Assembly (NCBI GenBank): GCA_047967505.1
Contig: CM106538.1
Direction: 5' to 3' (one strand)
DNA: 64,000 nt
DNA from: Dipteris shenzhenensis
Lineage: Eukaryota > Polypodiophyta > Polypodiopsida > Gleicheniales
The notes under the pieces were generated by a model that saw only the letters and a list, made by a program, of their open reading frames with translations, ran no database searches and was not told the origin of the DNA. Both the position numbers and the translations under genes were made by a program. Positions 24,377-35,873 of the stretch are shown piece by piece. Position 1 is the first letter of the stretch, and each line of letters starts with the position of its first letter.

Positions 24377-24414
24377 TACACACACACACGCACATACACA
24401 CACACACACACACA
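24377..24414. repeat. (AC)n microsatellite, interrupted
   Basis: ACACAC run with CGC and ATAC interruptions. Confidence 0.85.
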
Positions 24415-25503
24415 TCATTTCATGACAGTCTTGGTCTAGAACTGATGTTCTTTATAGAATGATTTGGTCATTAAATGATGCCCTTTATAGCCAGTTCCAA
24501 AAATAATTTTTTACATGACATTCAATTAGTCATTAAAAAAACTATGGACAAAAGCATCAAAGTTCATGGCATATAGCACATGACCATAAAAGGTTTCTAT
24601 TTGGTCAATAATATATAATTGACCTTTGCTTATGGATAAGGGAATAAAAATGTGCACAAAAGTGTGTATAATCAACCTGAGCATACAGATAAAAAATAAG
24701 AATGGATGCACATGGGTTGAGGGTTATAAAAAATTAACAAGGGACCCAGTCAAATGAAGTGGCTATGAGGCCTCCTATGGAAGAGATGCCTCTTGCCCTT
24801 AGGCTTGCAACATAAGCCAAATTTTTTGCCTTGTAATATTTTTGAGACACCATGTGTCTATCAAACTTATTGTAATAAACTTCTTGTTCAAAAATAAATT
24901 ATTGGCCTTGAAAGAATTTATAATTCAAAAAATATGTCATTTATGTTGTGGATGTACAACCTTTTATATTTTGTAAAGATTGCAACATTTGAAAGAATTC
25001 ATTCAAGATTGCAACATGTACATTTTCCATGGCATTTGTAACATCTTCATCTTTCATCAAGCATATTGTACGTGACATTTGCATCTTGTGTCCTATCTCA
25101 CACAAGATGAACTCACAAATATTGATTTTGATGCATGCATACTTTGCATACTACACTCAGGGAATTTATCTATATTGAGCTATCCAAACTACAATATCTG
25201 CACTACACTTTTGGAAAATGTCACAAGGAGAGGATACTCCTTTGCACAGGGAGGAGGAAGTCTCTAGAAGAGCAAGAAAGGGTCCATTGACACAAGAGGG
25301 AGGCTGAAGAGGAGGCATGACGTGTCGAGCATCAATGGTTACAGTTCGAGCGACTATGCAGGGTTGCCAATGCAGCGCTCGAGCATGTGTCAGAGACTAT
25401 TGCACGTACATCTGTGTATGCTCAACTTGGAGGTCTATATGTTTAATAATTCAATTTTTGTTTGAAGATATTGCCAATAAGTATTTGAATAGCAATCGAC
25501 ACC
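24415..25503. other. No recognisable gene
   Basis: AT-rich DNA with short open frames only. No motif was recognised. Confidence 0.45.
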
Positions 25504-26400
25504 ATGGGCATTGGTTTTGTAGCCATGCAATGGAAAGAAGTACACAAGTTCGTGTCCAAACAAGAGCTCCAAGCAATTTGGCCCTTAGAGGCAGATGAAG
25601 AGGTAGCCTCAAGTAGTCACGTGAGGAGATGCAAAAGAATAGAGGGAGATGGAAGCACCCAAACCCAAGCTTTGGACCAGCACGGGAGGTGGAAGATAGT
25701 TAATTTCCGAGATGAATGGATTCAGCAAAATGCCAGGGAAATCTACATTGAGGTATATGGAAAGCCTCCACACCATAATGAAGTGGCAATGTACTTCGCC
25801 AAATTCTTGTATGTGCACTTCATTAAGCGCATAGAGGTGGACTTCTCCTCATACAAGGACAAGCGTACATGTGGTCGTACAGAAGTGACAATCACCCAAT
25901 CCCAATTGTCTACGGCATTGGAGGGTGTGTGTGGAGCAACAAGTGGTGCAACTTTGCGAAGAGAATGTGGCCCGATTTGAGCAGGTCTAATGCTTGGAGA
26001 CTGAAAGACCGCTAATTGAGCCAGAGTTGCAAAAGCAGAATATTGCTCTACGTGCCAAATTGAAGAGCTTGGAGGACCTCAATGCGTAGTTGCGGCAAGA
26101 GGCCCACGAAGCATGTGCAACACTAATCGGAGATGCAAGCGTGGAGGTGCGATTAGCTATTTGTTGCCATTCATCGTCACAACCATATGCAATGGAACCC
26201 CTTCCCTCCGATAGCCTAGACATTCTTGTGCCCAATATGCCAATGCTTGTTTGATAATTGTAATGGCTATTACTCTTTGCCTTGCGGCCACAAATTTCAT
26301 CTTTATTGTCTAGTAGATTACTTGCCAACTAGGTCAATTTGTCCACTCTGTAAAGCTCCAACTATCAATGGCATTGTACATGGTGCTGGACAGTTGTATC
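25504..26400 (+). pseudogene. Degenerate coiled-coil / RING-H2 reading frame
   Basis: The first frame opens at 25504 (MGIGFVAMQWKEVHKF) and runs to about 25980 with an unrecognised domain (FRDEWIQQNAREIYIEVYG). A shift to another frame near 25940 gives a leucine/glutamate-rich, coiled-coil-like stretch (LQKQNIALRAKLKSLEDL) with TAG at 26087-26089. A further shift near 26220 enters a RING-H2 finger: CPIC...CGHKFHLYC...CPLC, spacing C-x2-C-x14-C-x-H-x2-H-x2-C-x10-C-x2-C, with all eight ligands present. An AG at 26218-26219 could be a splice acceptor, so part of the disruption might be introns. Ubiquitin-ligase function is possible by family but unproven. Confidence 0.55.
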
Positions 26401-26921
26401 CAGGACCAGTATCTAGGACCATGACATTGAATGAAGTTCATGACCATGTATACAATGTCTTTATGATGAAAATATATGCCTTTGTTTTAAGTTCATTGAA
26501 GTTATATGATGGTGTACTATATGATGTGGTGGGATTCATATATTTAACTACTTGGTTATTAATTTAAACGCATCCAATGTTCATAATTATTTTGTACTAT
26601 GCAATCGAAAAATCCATCACATGCAATCCTAACGTCATCAATTGGAATAGTGTCAATATATTATTTCATAATAAATAATTTAAGGAAAGCTATGGTTAAT
26701 TAAAAACAAATAATTTAAGTGCACGAAGGAAGGCTATGGTTATTTCATAATAACTAATTTGAGGAAGGTTATGGTTGCATCAATTGGAATTTGGAATGTA
26801 AAACACTATGCAATCTTATATAAAGTAAGCTTTAAACTTTAATAATTATAAACTATTAAAGTAAAAGTTAAAGCAATTTCTATTTGCCATTGAAATATAA
26901 TTATACGCACTTTCATCACAA

Positions 26922-26923
26922 GC

Positions 26924-26984
<61 letters not shown>
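26922..26984. repeat. Compound (CT)n(CA)n microsatellite
   Basis: A CT run switches directly into a CA run. It lies between the RING frame and the hAT transposase. Confidence 0.95.
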
Positions 26985-26986
<2 letters not shown>

Positions 26987-27189
26987 TTAAACTTTGCACA
27001 AGAAATTAAACTTTGCACATGCTTCCTCCACACGTCCTCGCATAGGATTCTATTGCATATGAGACAAAGTGGTATGCCAGTTGCCATGCTCTTGATCAAT
27101 TAAACTTGGTCAAGAGCACAACAGTTGGCATAACCACCTAGAAGCCTATGCGATGGTGACACATGACCACCCAGAAGCATTGCCATAAT
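26985..27189. other. Spacer before the hAT stop codon
   Basis: No feature was recognised. The two flanking coding remnants converge here tail to tail. Confidence 0.4.
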
Positions 27190-29670
27190 TCATGAGTCAC
27201 TATCCTCATCATGTTCATCATCAATGTCCTCATCTTCCTTGGATGTTACACCATCAACCCTAGTTTCATCCTCTTCTTGGGGTTCTAGAATCTACAATGA
27301 TGGGACTGCTTCAGGTTGTATAGCATCTGGTGGGATATTGTAGGTCCATTTTGGAACTTTCTCCTCATATCCCACATCTCCTAATGTTTCTAGGATTTTA
27401 TGATTGGCATAGATGTACACTAACTTCTTAGCCCGATCCTCTAGAAGTCTATTTCATAAAGTACTGTGAATGTACTTGTAATGACTCGAGTTTCTTTATG
27501 AGCTCGAGTTTGAGCACGTCTAAGAAAGAACCCTCATTGCAATCGGGCGTAGAAGCTCACACGTGCCACCATTCATCATCCACCATTTCCAAGTAGATGT
27601 AATTTCTGCCAATGCTTGAACATCGCTCGATGCAAACAACCCATCCTTGCATGGATACTTGGCTAACTCGTTACAACACTTTGCAAACTCATGGTTGTGG
27701 GGATAATATTGTCGCACCACCTTATGAAAGTCATGCATAACAATTGGGATCTCTTCGGGCTTCATATTCCACCAGTCGGGTTCAAAAAGGTACCCAACAC
27801 TATGGAATGGATTATGAGCTTGCTCCCATCGTGGCCTAAACAATTGCTACAATTCCTTGCATTTTGTAGGATTAAATGGTCTTCTCTCATTCTCTTGGCC
27901 CGAGCGAGCAGAGGGGTTCCTCGCAATAAGAGCTTGCTCAATACTCCAAAAGTGCATCCATGCTTTTTCAATTGTTGGAGACTTTGAGTCCAATGCCCTA
28001 AGTGCATATAAAACAGTTTCATAGCATTAGCGGCATCCTTAGACTGTTTCCATAATGTAGGGGATCCCAATGTTTCTTTCAGGTCATGCATTTTCTCCTT
28101 TGTTGCCCTATCGGGGTCAACTCTGACATCCATCGTTCAAATGCATCACAATGAAATGTCTGTAAGAAAACTCCTATTTTTCACAAGAGATTGCAAAGTG
28201 TAGAAGTACATGGAAAATCTTGTGGTTGCTGGCAATTGCAACATGGTAGAACCATCACGAGACATAAACATTGCTTCCAGACATTGCTTTGACCGTACTA
28301 ACTTGACGATGTCTTGAGCCTCACAAACAATCTCTTTGAACCATGGCACTTGTTTATACCAATCTTTCAATGCAAGATTTAAAGTATGTGTACACCACGC
28401 AGATGCATATAAATTGGTATACTCCCTTTGCGATATTCTTCCTACCTTTTTACAACTCTTGGCATTATCCATGACAACTTGAACAACCTTTTCAGGGCCT
28501 AACTCTCTTATAACCTTGGATAACACACCAGCCATATATGTCCTCGACTTCTTTACATGTGAGGCATCGATCGATGTGTGGAAGGCCTCCCCACATGGCG
28601 ATATAACCATCACATTCAATAAAGCATTGCGTTTTATGCTTGTCCACCCATCTGAGACAATTGTGCATTTGGTGTCATGCAGTTGCTCGAAGATGCTACA
28701 ATTTATGTGCTCTTTCTCTTTTGCATATGCCTTATCTAACAACAATGTATGCAATGTGTGGTAAGAAGGCGGCTTGAAGCCCGGCCCATAGTTAGCAATG
28801 CAATTCCATGCAGCTCTCATATCATCGTTATCGACCATACTCAGTGGATATCTTGATCGCAAGATGATCTACCAAGTACATACTGTGCATTCTCCAAGTC
28901 TTGAACCCGGATGCTCTCAACTATCATCGATTGCCTTAAGTTAGGAGTAGCAATTACCGATCTAGCTTCATGAGCAATAGGTGGTGATCTATCTTGCATG
29001 CTAGTATCCACCCAAGGAGTTCTGGCATGGGAGCTTGCAACACTAGTACTTTCGTCACCGTGTATGCTTACAGACTCTACTCCACTTATACCTTGACTTT
29101 CCCAAATTGATATTCGTCGTATTTTTCCAGAAGCTTGCACTTTTGTGTCAAGGTGCAAGCTGTCACAGTAGCTCTTGGGGCCGCACAACGCTGAATGCTC
29201 TTTCTTAAGTCACCAAGCAAGTGACCCCTTATGCAAGGCACTCCCCCAAATTTTTGTATTCCACAATACTTGCATTTCCACTCGACATAGTCACGAATAT
29301 TAATAACAAAGTCCCACTTTGGACCATGTGACTTACATTTTTCCCCCTATGCACGTGGAACAACTCTTTGAGAGGATTGTGACGCTTGCATAAATCCTCT
29401 CCTCGTATCTTGGTTAAAAACCTCACAGGGTGGATCAAGCATTGGGGTAGTGCCCATTTCGGCAATGAGATCCTCTTTTGCAACTTCTTCTTCAACTCCG
29501 GGAACATTTTCAGGCATATCAATACTGACATGGGCATGACTCGATGCATCCACAGTTTGCCTAGTCACAACTCATCTTGAAGATTGTGAATGAGCATTTC
29601 TAATTTCAGGCATTTTTGATTGTGCATTCGTAGTCGCAACACGTGCCCTATTTTTGCTCGTCATTGCCAT
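27190..29670 (-). pseudogene. hAT transposase with BED finger and DUF659-type core, broken
   Basis: The start is ATG at 29670 and the stop is TGA at 27190-27192. An N-terminal BED-like finger lies around 29210-29340 (WKCKYCGIQKFGG, then a GHLL step). The core at 28146-28862 has VSDGWTSIKRNALLNV (first catalytic Asp), VVMDNAKSCKKVGR (second Asp) and CTHTLNLALKDW (the CxxH segment). The C-terminal dimerisation-like region at 27520-27843 has FEPDWWNMKPEE and WWMMNGGTCELLRPIAMRVLS. The tail is acidic. Frameshifts near 28850 and 27850-27960 and several stops inactivate it. I found no terminal inverted repeats or 8-bp duplication. It would have excised and re-inserted DNA. Confidence 0.85.
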
Positions 29671-30103
29671 ATCATCTCCCCCTTCTCTCCATACCTAAGG
29701 CCCTTAGCTTAAGAGTCAAGACTGCTCACTAACAATTGTATTCATTGGCACTCATGATCGTGGTCTACAAGTTCCCCAAAACATAAGGAGTCAGAGCATA
29801 AACCATTCCTCAAGAACACACAACAAACACTCGCATCCACTAGCCCTTGTGTTCGTGGTCTACAATGTCAAAGACGCAAGGAATCAGAGGAGAAAACCAC
29901 ACCCACAAGTATAATGAATGCTGATTCACTCTAACCCACTTAGCCTTCCAACTGTTCAGATCCAAATCATGGTTCACTTTCTTTCCAAACTTATCGGGAT
30001 ATGAACCACAACCGGATCAAATGACGAGCCTCTATTGCCATTTCCACTAATATATAGCCTCGAGGCATATGGGAAACTGGGAATCTGCACCCCGCAGCAC
30101 CGT

Positions 30104-30259
30104 CGGTACCTAGGACACTATCGGTGGTAGAACTAATATTCTTGGCGGTAATATTAATTATCCTAGCGGTATATATTATTACCGGTATTTACACCATCGG
30201 GATAGTTAACATTACCGACAGGAATATTAGTTCTACCACCGGTAGTGTCTTGGGTACTG
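30104..30259. repeat. Long inverted repeat, 61-bp arms
   Basis: The left arm (30104-30164) is the reverse complement of the right arm (30199-30259) with about nine mismatches; the loop is 34 bases. The loop and arms are rich in CGGTA/TACCG motifs. It may be a MITE or fold-back element. It lies about 430 bases upstream of the hAT start, but a link is unproven. Confidence 0.85.
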
Positions 30260-30835
30260 GCGGTACATTTATTTTCATGCTACTTGGAAGAGTAATTAAC
30301 GAATGTTAATAACCCATTAATGCAAACGTGAAAACATGATCGTAATCCTTGGTTATGATCATCAATACATCTTGGGCTGCTATGCATCAGGAGTAGTTCA
30401 TTTTTGATGGGTCATAGGTCGAGATTCTCAACATACACATACTTCGGAGTTCTCTTTTTTGGACCTGGTTTCACTATGATACCGGTGATGCAAGCTCGTT
30501 TGAGCAAAGGGTACGCCTCATTGGCCAAAGTAGAGAGGCAGTGCTTTTGCTCACACTTTCAAGACCCTCAGACCGAGGGCTTACTTTTTGACTCCCTGGT
30601 CCGCCTAGTGGGAATGTATGGGAGCCCTTGCTGGGGGCCAAATCTATTAGATATAGAGTAGGCTTGTGTGGAGCGCTTACAGGTTCTCATGTTATCACAG
30701 ATGATTCATAGTAAGCCATCAGTTCCTCAGCAGATTCATCCAGGGGTCATCTTCAGCTCAATGTAGCATTTTGGTCATTAATTACATATATTGACTCAAG
30801 GGATATGGGGACAAAGAAGAAGATTAGGGTTATTG
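30260..30835. other. Flank with an unidentified open frame
   Basis: An open frame at 30404-30661 on the + strand matches no family I know. The copia LTR begins just beyond. A partial duplicate of the LTR start lies at about 30790-30830. Confidence 0.4.
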
Positions 30836-30968
30836 ACTCAAACACATATATAAATGAATGACAAAGAAGATTAGGGTGTTTTGCACCCACCAAAAACTTG
30901 TGTGGCTGTCTTCTGGCTCTCTCACTCTCTCACCTTCTTTTGTTCCACTTCCATTGAGAGCACTCTCA
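30836..30968 (+). repeat. Copia 5' LTR (5'-truncated)
   Basis: It matches the 3' LTR from 'actcaaa' to '...ctctca', but about 50 bases at the start of the 3' LTR have no counterpart. It ends in CA at 30968, two bases before the primer-binding site. Confidence 0.8.
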
Positions 30969-30970
30969 AT

Positions 30971-30982
30971 TGGTATCAGAGC
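30971..30982 (+). other. Primer-binding site (initiator Met tRNA)
   Basis: TGGTATCAGAGC directly after the 5' LTR of the copia element. Confidence 0.9.
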
Positions 30983-32178
30983 ATGGGTCGTCTACCTGAG
31001 CCCATGTGTGAACCTAGAGCTTGAAATTTATTGTTGCTGCAGCTCTATGGAGGAAGGAGAAGTCCTATGGGTGGCTTTACCCGCATCTTGATGTGCAAAA
31101 CCTTCGAAAAGAGTGACATTGGAAACTTGGAGAAGTCTCAAGGTGGTTTTACCTGCATCCTAGTGTGCAAAACCTTGGAAAAGAGTGACATTGGAACCTT
31201 GGAGAAGTCTCTGGGTGCTTTAGAAAAACCTCTTGTGGTTTTCTGAAGAAGAAAGACGAATTCTCATGTGGTCTTGGTGTGTGTGATAAAATTTTTCTCC
31301 TTTGAGAGCCGAAATCATTTCATGGAGACTTGTGGGTGTGCCTGTTCTATGCCTTGGCCTGTTCTGGCTCATTTTTGTGAGCTCCAAGCTCATTTCATCC
31401 CTTTTTCTCCACTGTGGTGGCTTCCAATTTCTCTAACGTCTTGTTCGATCACATGAGTTCACCACTACCTCATTGCCTTCCAAATCATCTTTGAACTTCC
31501 ATTCAGCCTTCAGTCAGTCCAGGAGAAGGAGTAGGAGTAAGAAAAATTCGGTGAAGGACTCGTTTTGATCTTTTGTGAGATCCTACTACTCTTGAAGATT
31601 CATAGTTCAGACCCGCTCGCTCGGTCTACCATTTTTGGATTTGTCTATTCCAGTGGATCATCAGGGATGGTGGACCAAAACTGTTATTCGTTGTGCAAAG
31701 TCTTGAGCGATTTGGTGGAGTATTTGTGGAGATCTAGAACTCTATGTCACCATTTTGTCTCTTTGTTTGAGATTTCTTGATGGTTTTTACACAGGTGCCA
31801 TGTGGCATTTTGGCTAAGGTCTAAGTTTCCTAAGGTTTTGTTTATTGGTCAACTACAAGGGTTGACTCCCAATTTCTTGGATGAGACTTTATTGATGCTT
31901 ATTCCCATGGACGGTGTTTATGCTTGAGGCATTTGGCCCTTATTGGAATTGGGTTTGCCATTGTTTTATCATTGCAGGTTGACATTTTCTTTTGGGCCCA
32001 ATTTGCTCATATGGATGCATAGTATATGCACATGAGTCAGTTGCATTTTGATGCTTTGAAACTTTGAGGTTTGGTGATATTACCTTCCATTGTGGCATAC
32101 ATATTTGGGTGCACCTAGTATTTGGTGTGATTCTTTCTTGCAGGCACTAGCATTTGGGATTTTGCTTTATTTGCATCA
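30983..32178 (+). other. Copia leader with a 72-bp tandem duplication
   Basis: Long leader before gag. Units at 31070-31141 and 31142-31213 keep a small open frame (31031-31246) in register, giving a doubled 24-residue repeat (around KTFEKSDIGNLEKS and KTLEKSDIGTLEKS). Whether that frame is translated is unknown. Confidence 0.55.
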
Positions 32179-32917
32179 TGGCATCCTCTTCCATGTCTGA
32201 AAAGGAGTTTTCAGTATGAAAAAGATTGATGGGACAAACTTTTCTATGGAAAGAACAGATTAGGGATGTGCTTATTCAAAAGAAGCAAATTAAACCCTTG
32301 GAAGGATTGCAGCTAAGCCCGCAGCTATATCTATAAATGATTGGAATGAATTGGATGCATTAGCAAATTATACTGTTAGACTTCATCTTGCAAAGTTAGT
32401 TTATTTCACAATATTAGGTGAGAAGACTACGGAAGATTTGTGGAAGAAATTATGTGCCACTTATGAGGAGGAAATTGCCTCTAATAAAGTTTACCTCATG
32501 AAGAGGTTGTTTGAGCTATAGTTGAAGGAAGGGGTCTCCATTTCTTCTCTTTTGAAAGAATTCAATATTATTTTCAGCCATCTCAGACTCAGAAGCTAAA
32601 TTTGACACATAGACAAAGGCAATATTCCTCTTATGTTCATTGCCATCCTCTTGGGATACCTTCCATAGAGCTGTCAGTAACTCTTCACCTAGTGGAGTAC
32701 TAAAGTTTAATGATGTTGTGGTGGGTAGCTTGTTGGTCGAGGAGATTAAACAGAAGTCTATGGATGGTAGCAAGTAGGATGCAGCTTAAATGTGCAAAGG
32801 GACAGATCACAGTTCAAGGGGAAGTCCCAAGAAAGAGGGAAGTCTCATAGCAAATCCAAGGCTCAAAACATTTAGTGTTACCGGTGTGTCAAGAAAGGCC
32901 ACATGAAAAAGGATTGC
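32179..32917 (+). pseudogene. Copia gag with zinc knuckle, broken
   Basis: It starts MASSSMSEKEFS, with a frameshift near 32214 and another near 32580. The body resembles copia gag (RLHLAKLVYFTILGEKTTED, then LWKKLCATYEEE). TAG stops lie at 32519-32521, 32775-32777 and 32873-32875. The knuckle is CYRCVKKGHMKKDC at 32876-32917, with all C, C, H, C ligands present. Confidence 0.8.
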
Positions 32918-33109
32918 TACAAGCTGAAAAGGGAGCAAAAGGATAAGAACAAGAATGCAAATTGGGGTGCAAATAAGAAGGAAGAGAGTTTAAGAGAGGA
33001 CAAAGGAAAAGTGAAGAACGAGGAGATCAATGTAGTCACTAATGATAGTGACAATGACATTCTCTTCATGTCTAGTCTACCTGCTACAGAGTTGTTTACC
33101 ATTTTAGAT

Positions 33110-33540
33110 GATTCAGATTCCCAGGATTGGACTTTTGAATTCTGGTGCTTCATTCCATGTTACTTCTCATAGGGAATGGTTCTCCACTTATGACAGTGGA
33201 AAGACAGGTTGTGTGCATCTTGGAAATAATTATGCATGTGACATACTTGGAGTAGGTGACATAAAGTTTTCTTTTGCAAATGGGTCTGCTTTTGTTTTAA
33301 AAAATATGAGACATGTGCCTAAGCTGACCAAGAGTCTCATTTCAGTGGGTCAGCTAGATGATGCTAGTTACCAAACCACCTTTGGTTTTGGGAGTTGGAA
33401 AATTCAAAAGAGCTCTTTGGTTTTGGCAAGGGGTGCCAAGTGTGGGACATTGTATCCCTTACATGGGGCACATGAGCCAGAATGGAATGAAAGTCTTATG
33501 CCATTTGGCTTATGGATCGCATTTGAGTTTTTCTAACTTT
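33110..33540 (+). pseudogene. Copia protease with Asp-to-Asn at the active site
   Basis: The active-site box reads LLNSGASFHVTSHREWF. The family normally has D-S-G, so the catalytic Asp is Asn (codon at 33138-33140). The fold continues with LGVGDIKFSF and MRHVPKLTKSLISVGQLDD, standard for copia protease. The single replaced residue would abolish cleavage of the polyprotein. Confidence 0.8.
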
Positions 33541-34510
33541 GAATTTTGTGAGCATTGTCTCTATCGGAAGTAGAATAAATCAGCCCATAAAAGAAGGGGA
33601 AAGAAAGAGCTTGGAAAGCTTGATCTGGTGCATTTAGATGTATGTGGTCCCATGCCTACACAGTCATTAGGTGGGGCTGAATACTATGTGACATTCATTG
33701 ATGATGCAACTAGGAAAGTATGGGCTTATGCTATAGCTCAAAAGAGCGACGTGATCCACGTATTTCAAAAATGGCTAGCTTTGGTTGAAAATCAGTTAGG
33801 TAGAATACTTAAATGCCTACGAGCTGACAATGGAGGGGAGTATCTCTCTCATGACTTTCAAAATTTCCATGATACATGTGGGATCAAGAGAAAGCTCACA
33901 TCCCCTCATACTCTAGAGCAAAATATAATTGCAGAAAAGATGAACCACACCATTTAGGAAAGGTTGCAATGTATGCTTGCTAATGCAAGTCTTTCTGGTG
34001 GTTTTTGGGCTGAGGCAATGAAGAATATAGTGCATGTGATCAATAGATCACCTAGTAAGAGTTTGGATGGTGGTATTCCTAAAGAGTCATGGAGTGGCAA
34101 ATAGCCCTCTTACTCTCACTTGCATATATTTGGGTGTAAGGCATATGCACATGTGCCAAAAGAGCTTTGGAAGAAGCTAGATCCTGAGTCTAGGAAATGC
34201 ATCTTTGTGGGTTATGGTGAAAGTGGAGAGATGAGCTATCATCTCTGGGATCCAGATAGAAAGAAGATCATACAAAGACATGATGTGGTCTTCAATGAGA
34301 AGAAGATGCATAAGACATTCATGAGGGATGTAAAAATGAGAAGAATTGCTTTCCAGGATGTGATTCCACTTGCATATGTTGATAGATAGCAAGCTGTCCA
34401 TGCACCAAATGTGCGGGAAATGATGCCCCGAGGTACTCCCATAAGTATACAATCAAGGGTAGATGGATCATCTATTGGTGGAAATGATGAGCCAAATGTG
34501 GCTGATATGC
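33541..34510 (+). pseudogene. Copia integrase
   Basis: The zinc-binding segment ends FCEHCLYRK. Core: HLDVCGPMPTQSLGGAEYYV (first Asp), LRADNGGEYLS (second Asp), and EQNIIAEKMN (Glu). The C-terminal part has HIFGCKAYAHVPKE and CIFVGYGESG. In-frame TAGs at 33571, 33955, 34102 and 34387 stand where glutamine is expected. Apart from these stops the frame is continuous. Confidence 0.85.
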
Positions 34511-34559
34511 AGGCATGACAACAAGCTGAAATGCCTTTGAGAAGATAAACTAGAGTGTC

Positions 34560-34962
34560 TACACCGCCCGAGAGATTTGTTCTAAGGGAAGACTATGTGA
34601 TGCTTACTGAATGTTGCGGGGAGCCTTCTTGCTAAAGACAGGCTATGATGCATGAGTATCTACACAAGTGGGAGTATGCTATTATGCAATTAGAGATGAA
34701 TTCACTCATGAAGAATAACACTTATGATCTGGATGCATTGAAGGCAAAATTGCATGAAGCCTTTGACATGAAGGATTTGGGACCTACAGATCATATTCTT
34801 GGTATTCGCATCACATGTGACCGGAGTAGGAAACTCCTTTGGATTTCACAGAAGGAGTATGTTACAAAATTGTTGCAGTGTTTCAATATGGAGGGGGGGA
34901 AGGCAGTAAGTACTCCATTGCCTCCATATGTGAAATTAAGTCAAGAAGATAGTCCCAAATGA
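34560..34962 (+). pseudogene. Copia reverse transcriptase, core deleted
   Basis: The start of the domain (STPPERFVLREDYV; MNSLMKNNTYDL) is joined directly to the post-catalytic part (LKAKLHEAFDMKDLGPTDHI). The palm with the catalytic YVDD box is missing; the junction is near 34725-34735. The frame stays open across the join, which suggests a clean internal deletion. Confidence 0.85.
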
Positions 34963-35640
34963 GATGATGAGAGGGCCATGATGGCCAAGGTTCCTTGTGC
35001 ATCATCGGTTGGGAGTCTTATGTGTGCTATGATAGCTACTAGACCGGACATTGCATTTGTAGTGGGAGTTGTTAGCTGGTATATGGCTAATCTAGGAAAG
35101 AGGCATTGGAAGGCAGTTAAGTGCATCTTGAGGTACATGAAGGGTACCAAGGAGATGTGCATTTGCTTTGGCAGAGGAGAGATGTGTGTACTTGGGTACA
35201 TAGATTCAAACTCTACAGGGCATGTGGATAGCAAGAGATCCACTTCTGGTTATGTGTTCACCTTTGCAGGTAGTGCAATGTCGTGGATGTCTCATGCATA
35301 GAAGTGCATCACTTTGTCTATACCACAATGGCCGAGTATGTTGCAACCATAGAGGGTTGCAAGAATGCTATATGGCTTGATCGGCTAGTGGGAGATTTGG
35401 GGATCCATACAGCTGTACCGACATTGCATTGTGATTCCATGAATGCTATTCAACTGCACATGGAATCCGGTCTTTCATGCCAAGACCAAACTCATTGAGG
35501 TCGGGTACCATTTCATCAGGGAAGTACTTGAGGACAAGCGCATAGAGCTTACAGATGATAACTCTACAAATATGCTGACGAAGAGTCTACCTAGTCAGCG
35601 GTTTGAGTATTGTCGTGTATTGATGGGCATTGGATAGAAT
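34963..35640 (+). pseudogene. Copia RNase H
   Basis: Motifs: SLMCAMIATRPDIAFVVGVV, RHWKAVKCILRYMKGTKE, STSGYVFTFAG and, after a frame change near 35320, HAKTKLIEVGYHFIREVLED. TAG at 35299-35301 falls in the SH-x-KC context where other copies have a coding residue. Confidence 0.85.
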
Positions 35641-35689
35641 GCTCACTGGGTGGCTGGTCTCCCTTAAAGGCACATTGTCCTTTAAGTGG

Positions 35690-35873
35690 GAGGTCATGGG
35701 GGTTAAATTTCACTGTCCCTTAACCCCACTTATGTACAATACTCAAATACATATATAAATGAATGACAAAGAAGATTAGGGTGTTTTGCACCCACCAAAA
35801 ACTTGTATGTCTCTCTTCTGGCTCTCTGACTCTCCCACCCTCTTTTGTTCCCTTTCGTTTGAGAGCAATCTCA
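35690..35873 (+). repeat. Copia 3' LTR
   Basis: It follows a purine tract (AAGTGGGAGG). It contains ATATATAAATG and AAGATTAGGGTGTTTTGCA, and ends ...ATCTCA. The start is approximate. Confidence 0.8.

Larger units (their letters stand above)
30836..35873 (+). mobile_element. Ty1/copia LTR retrotransposon with deleted RT core
   Basis: Order: LTR, primer-binding site, leader, gag with CCHC knuckle, protease, integrase, reverse transcriptase, RNase H, LTR. Integrase before RT is the copia order. The middle of the RT is missing, and many amber codons interrupt an otherwise long continuous frame. The element could move only with enzymes from another copy. LTR fragments of the same family occur at 42110-42320 (-) and 62990-63190 (+). 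Confidence 0.9.
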
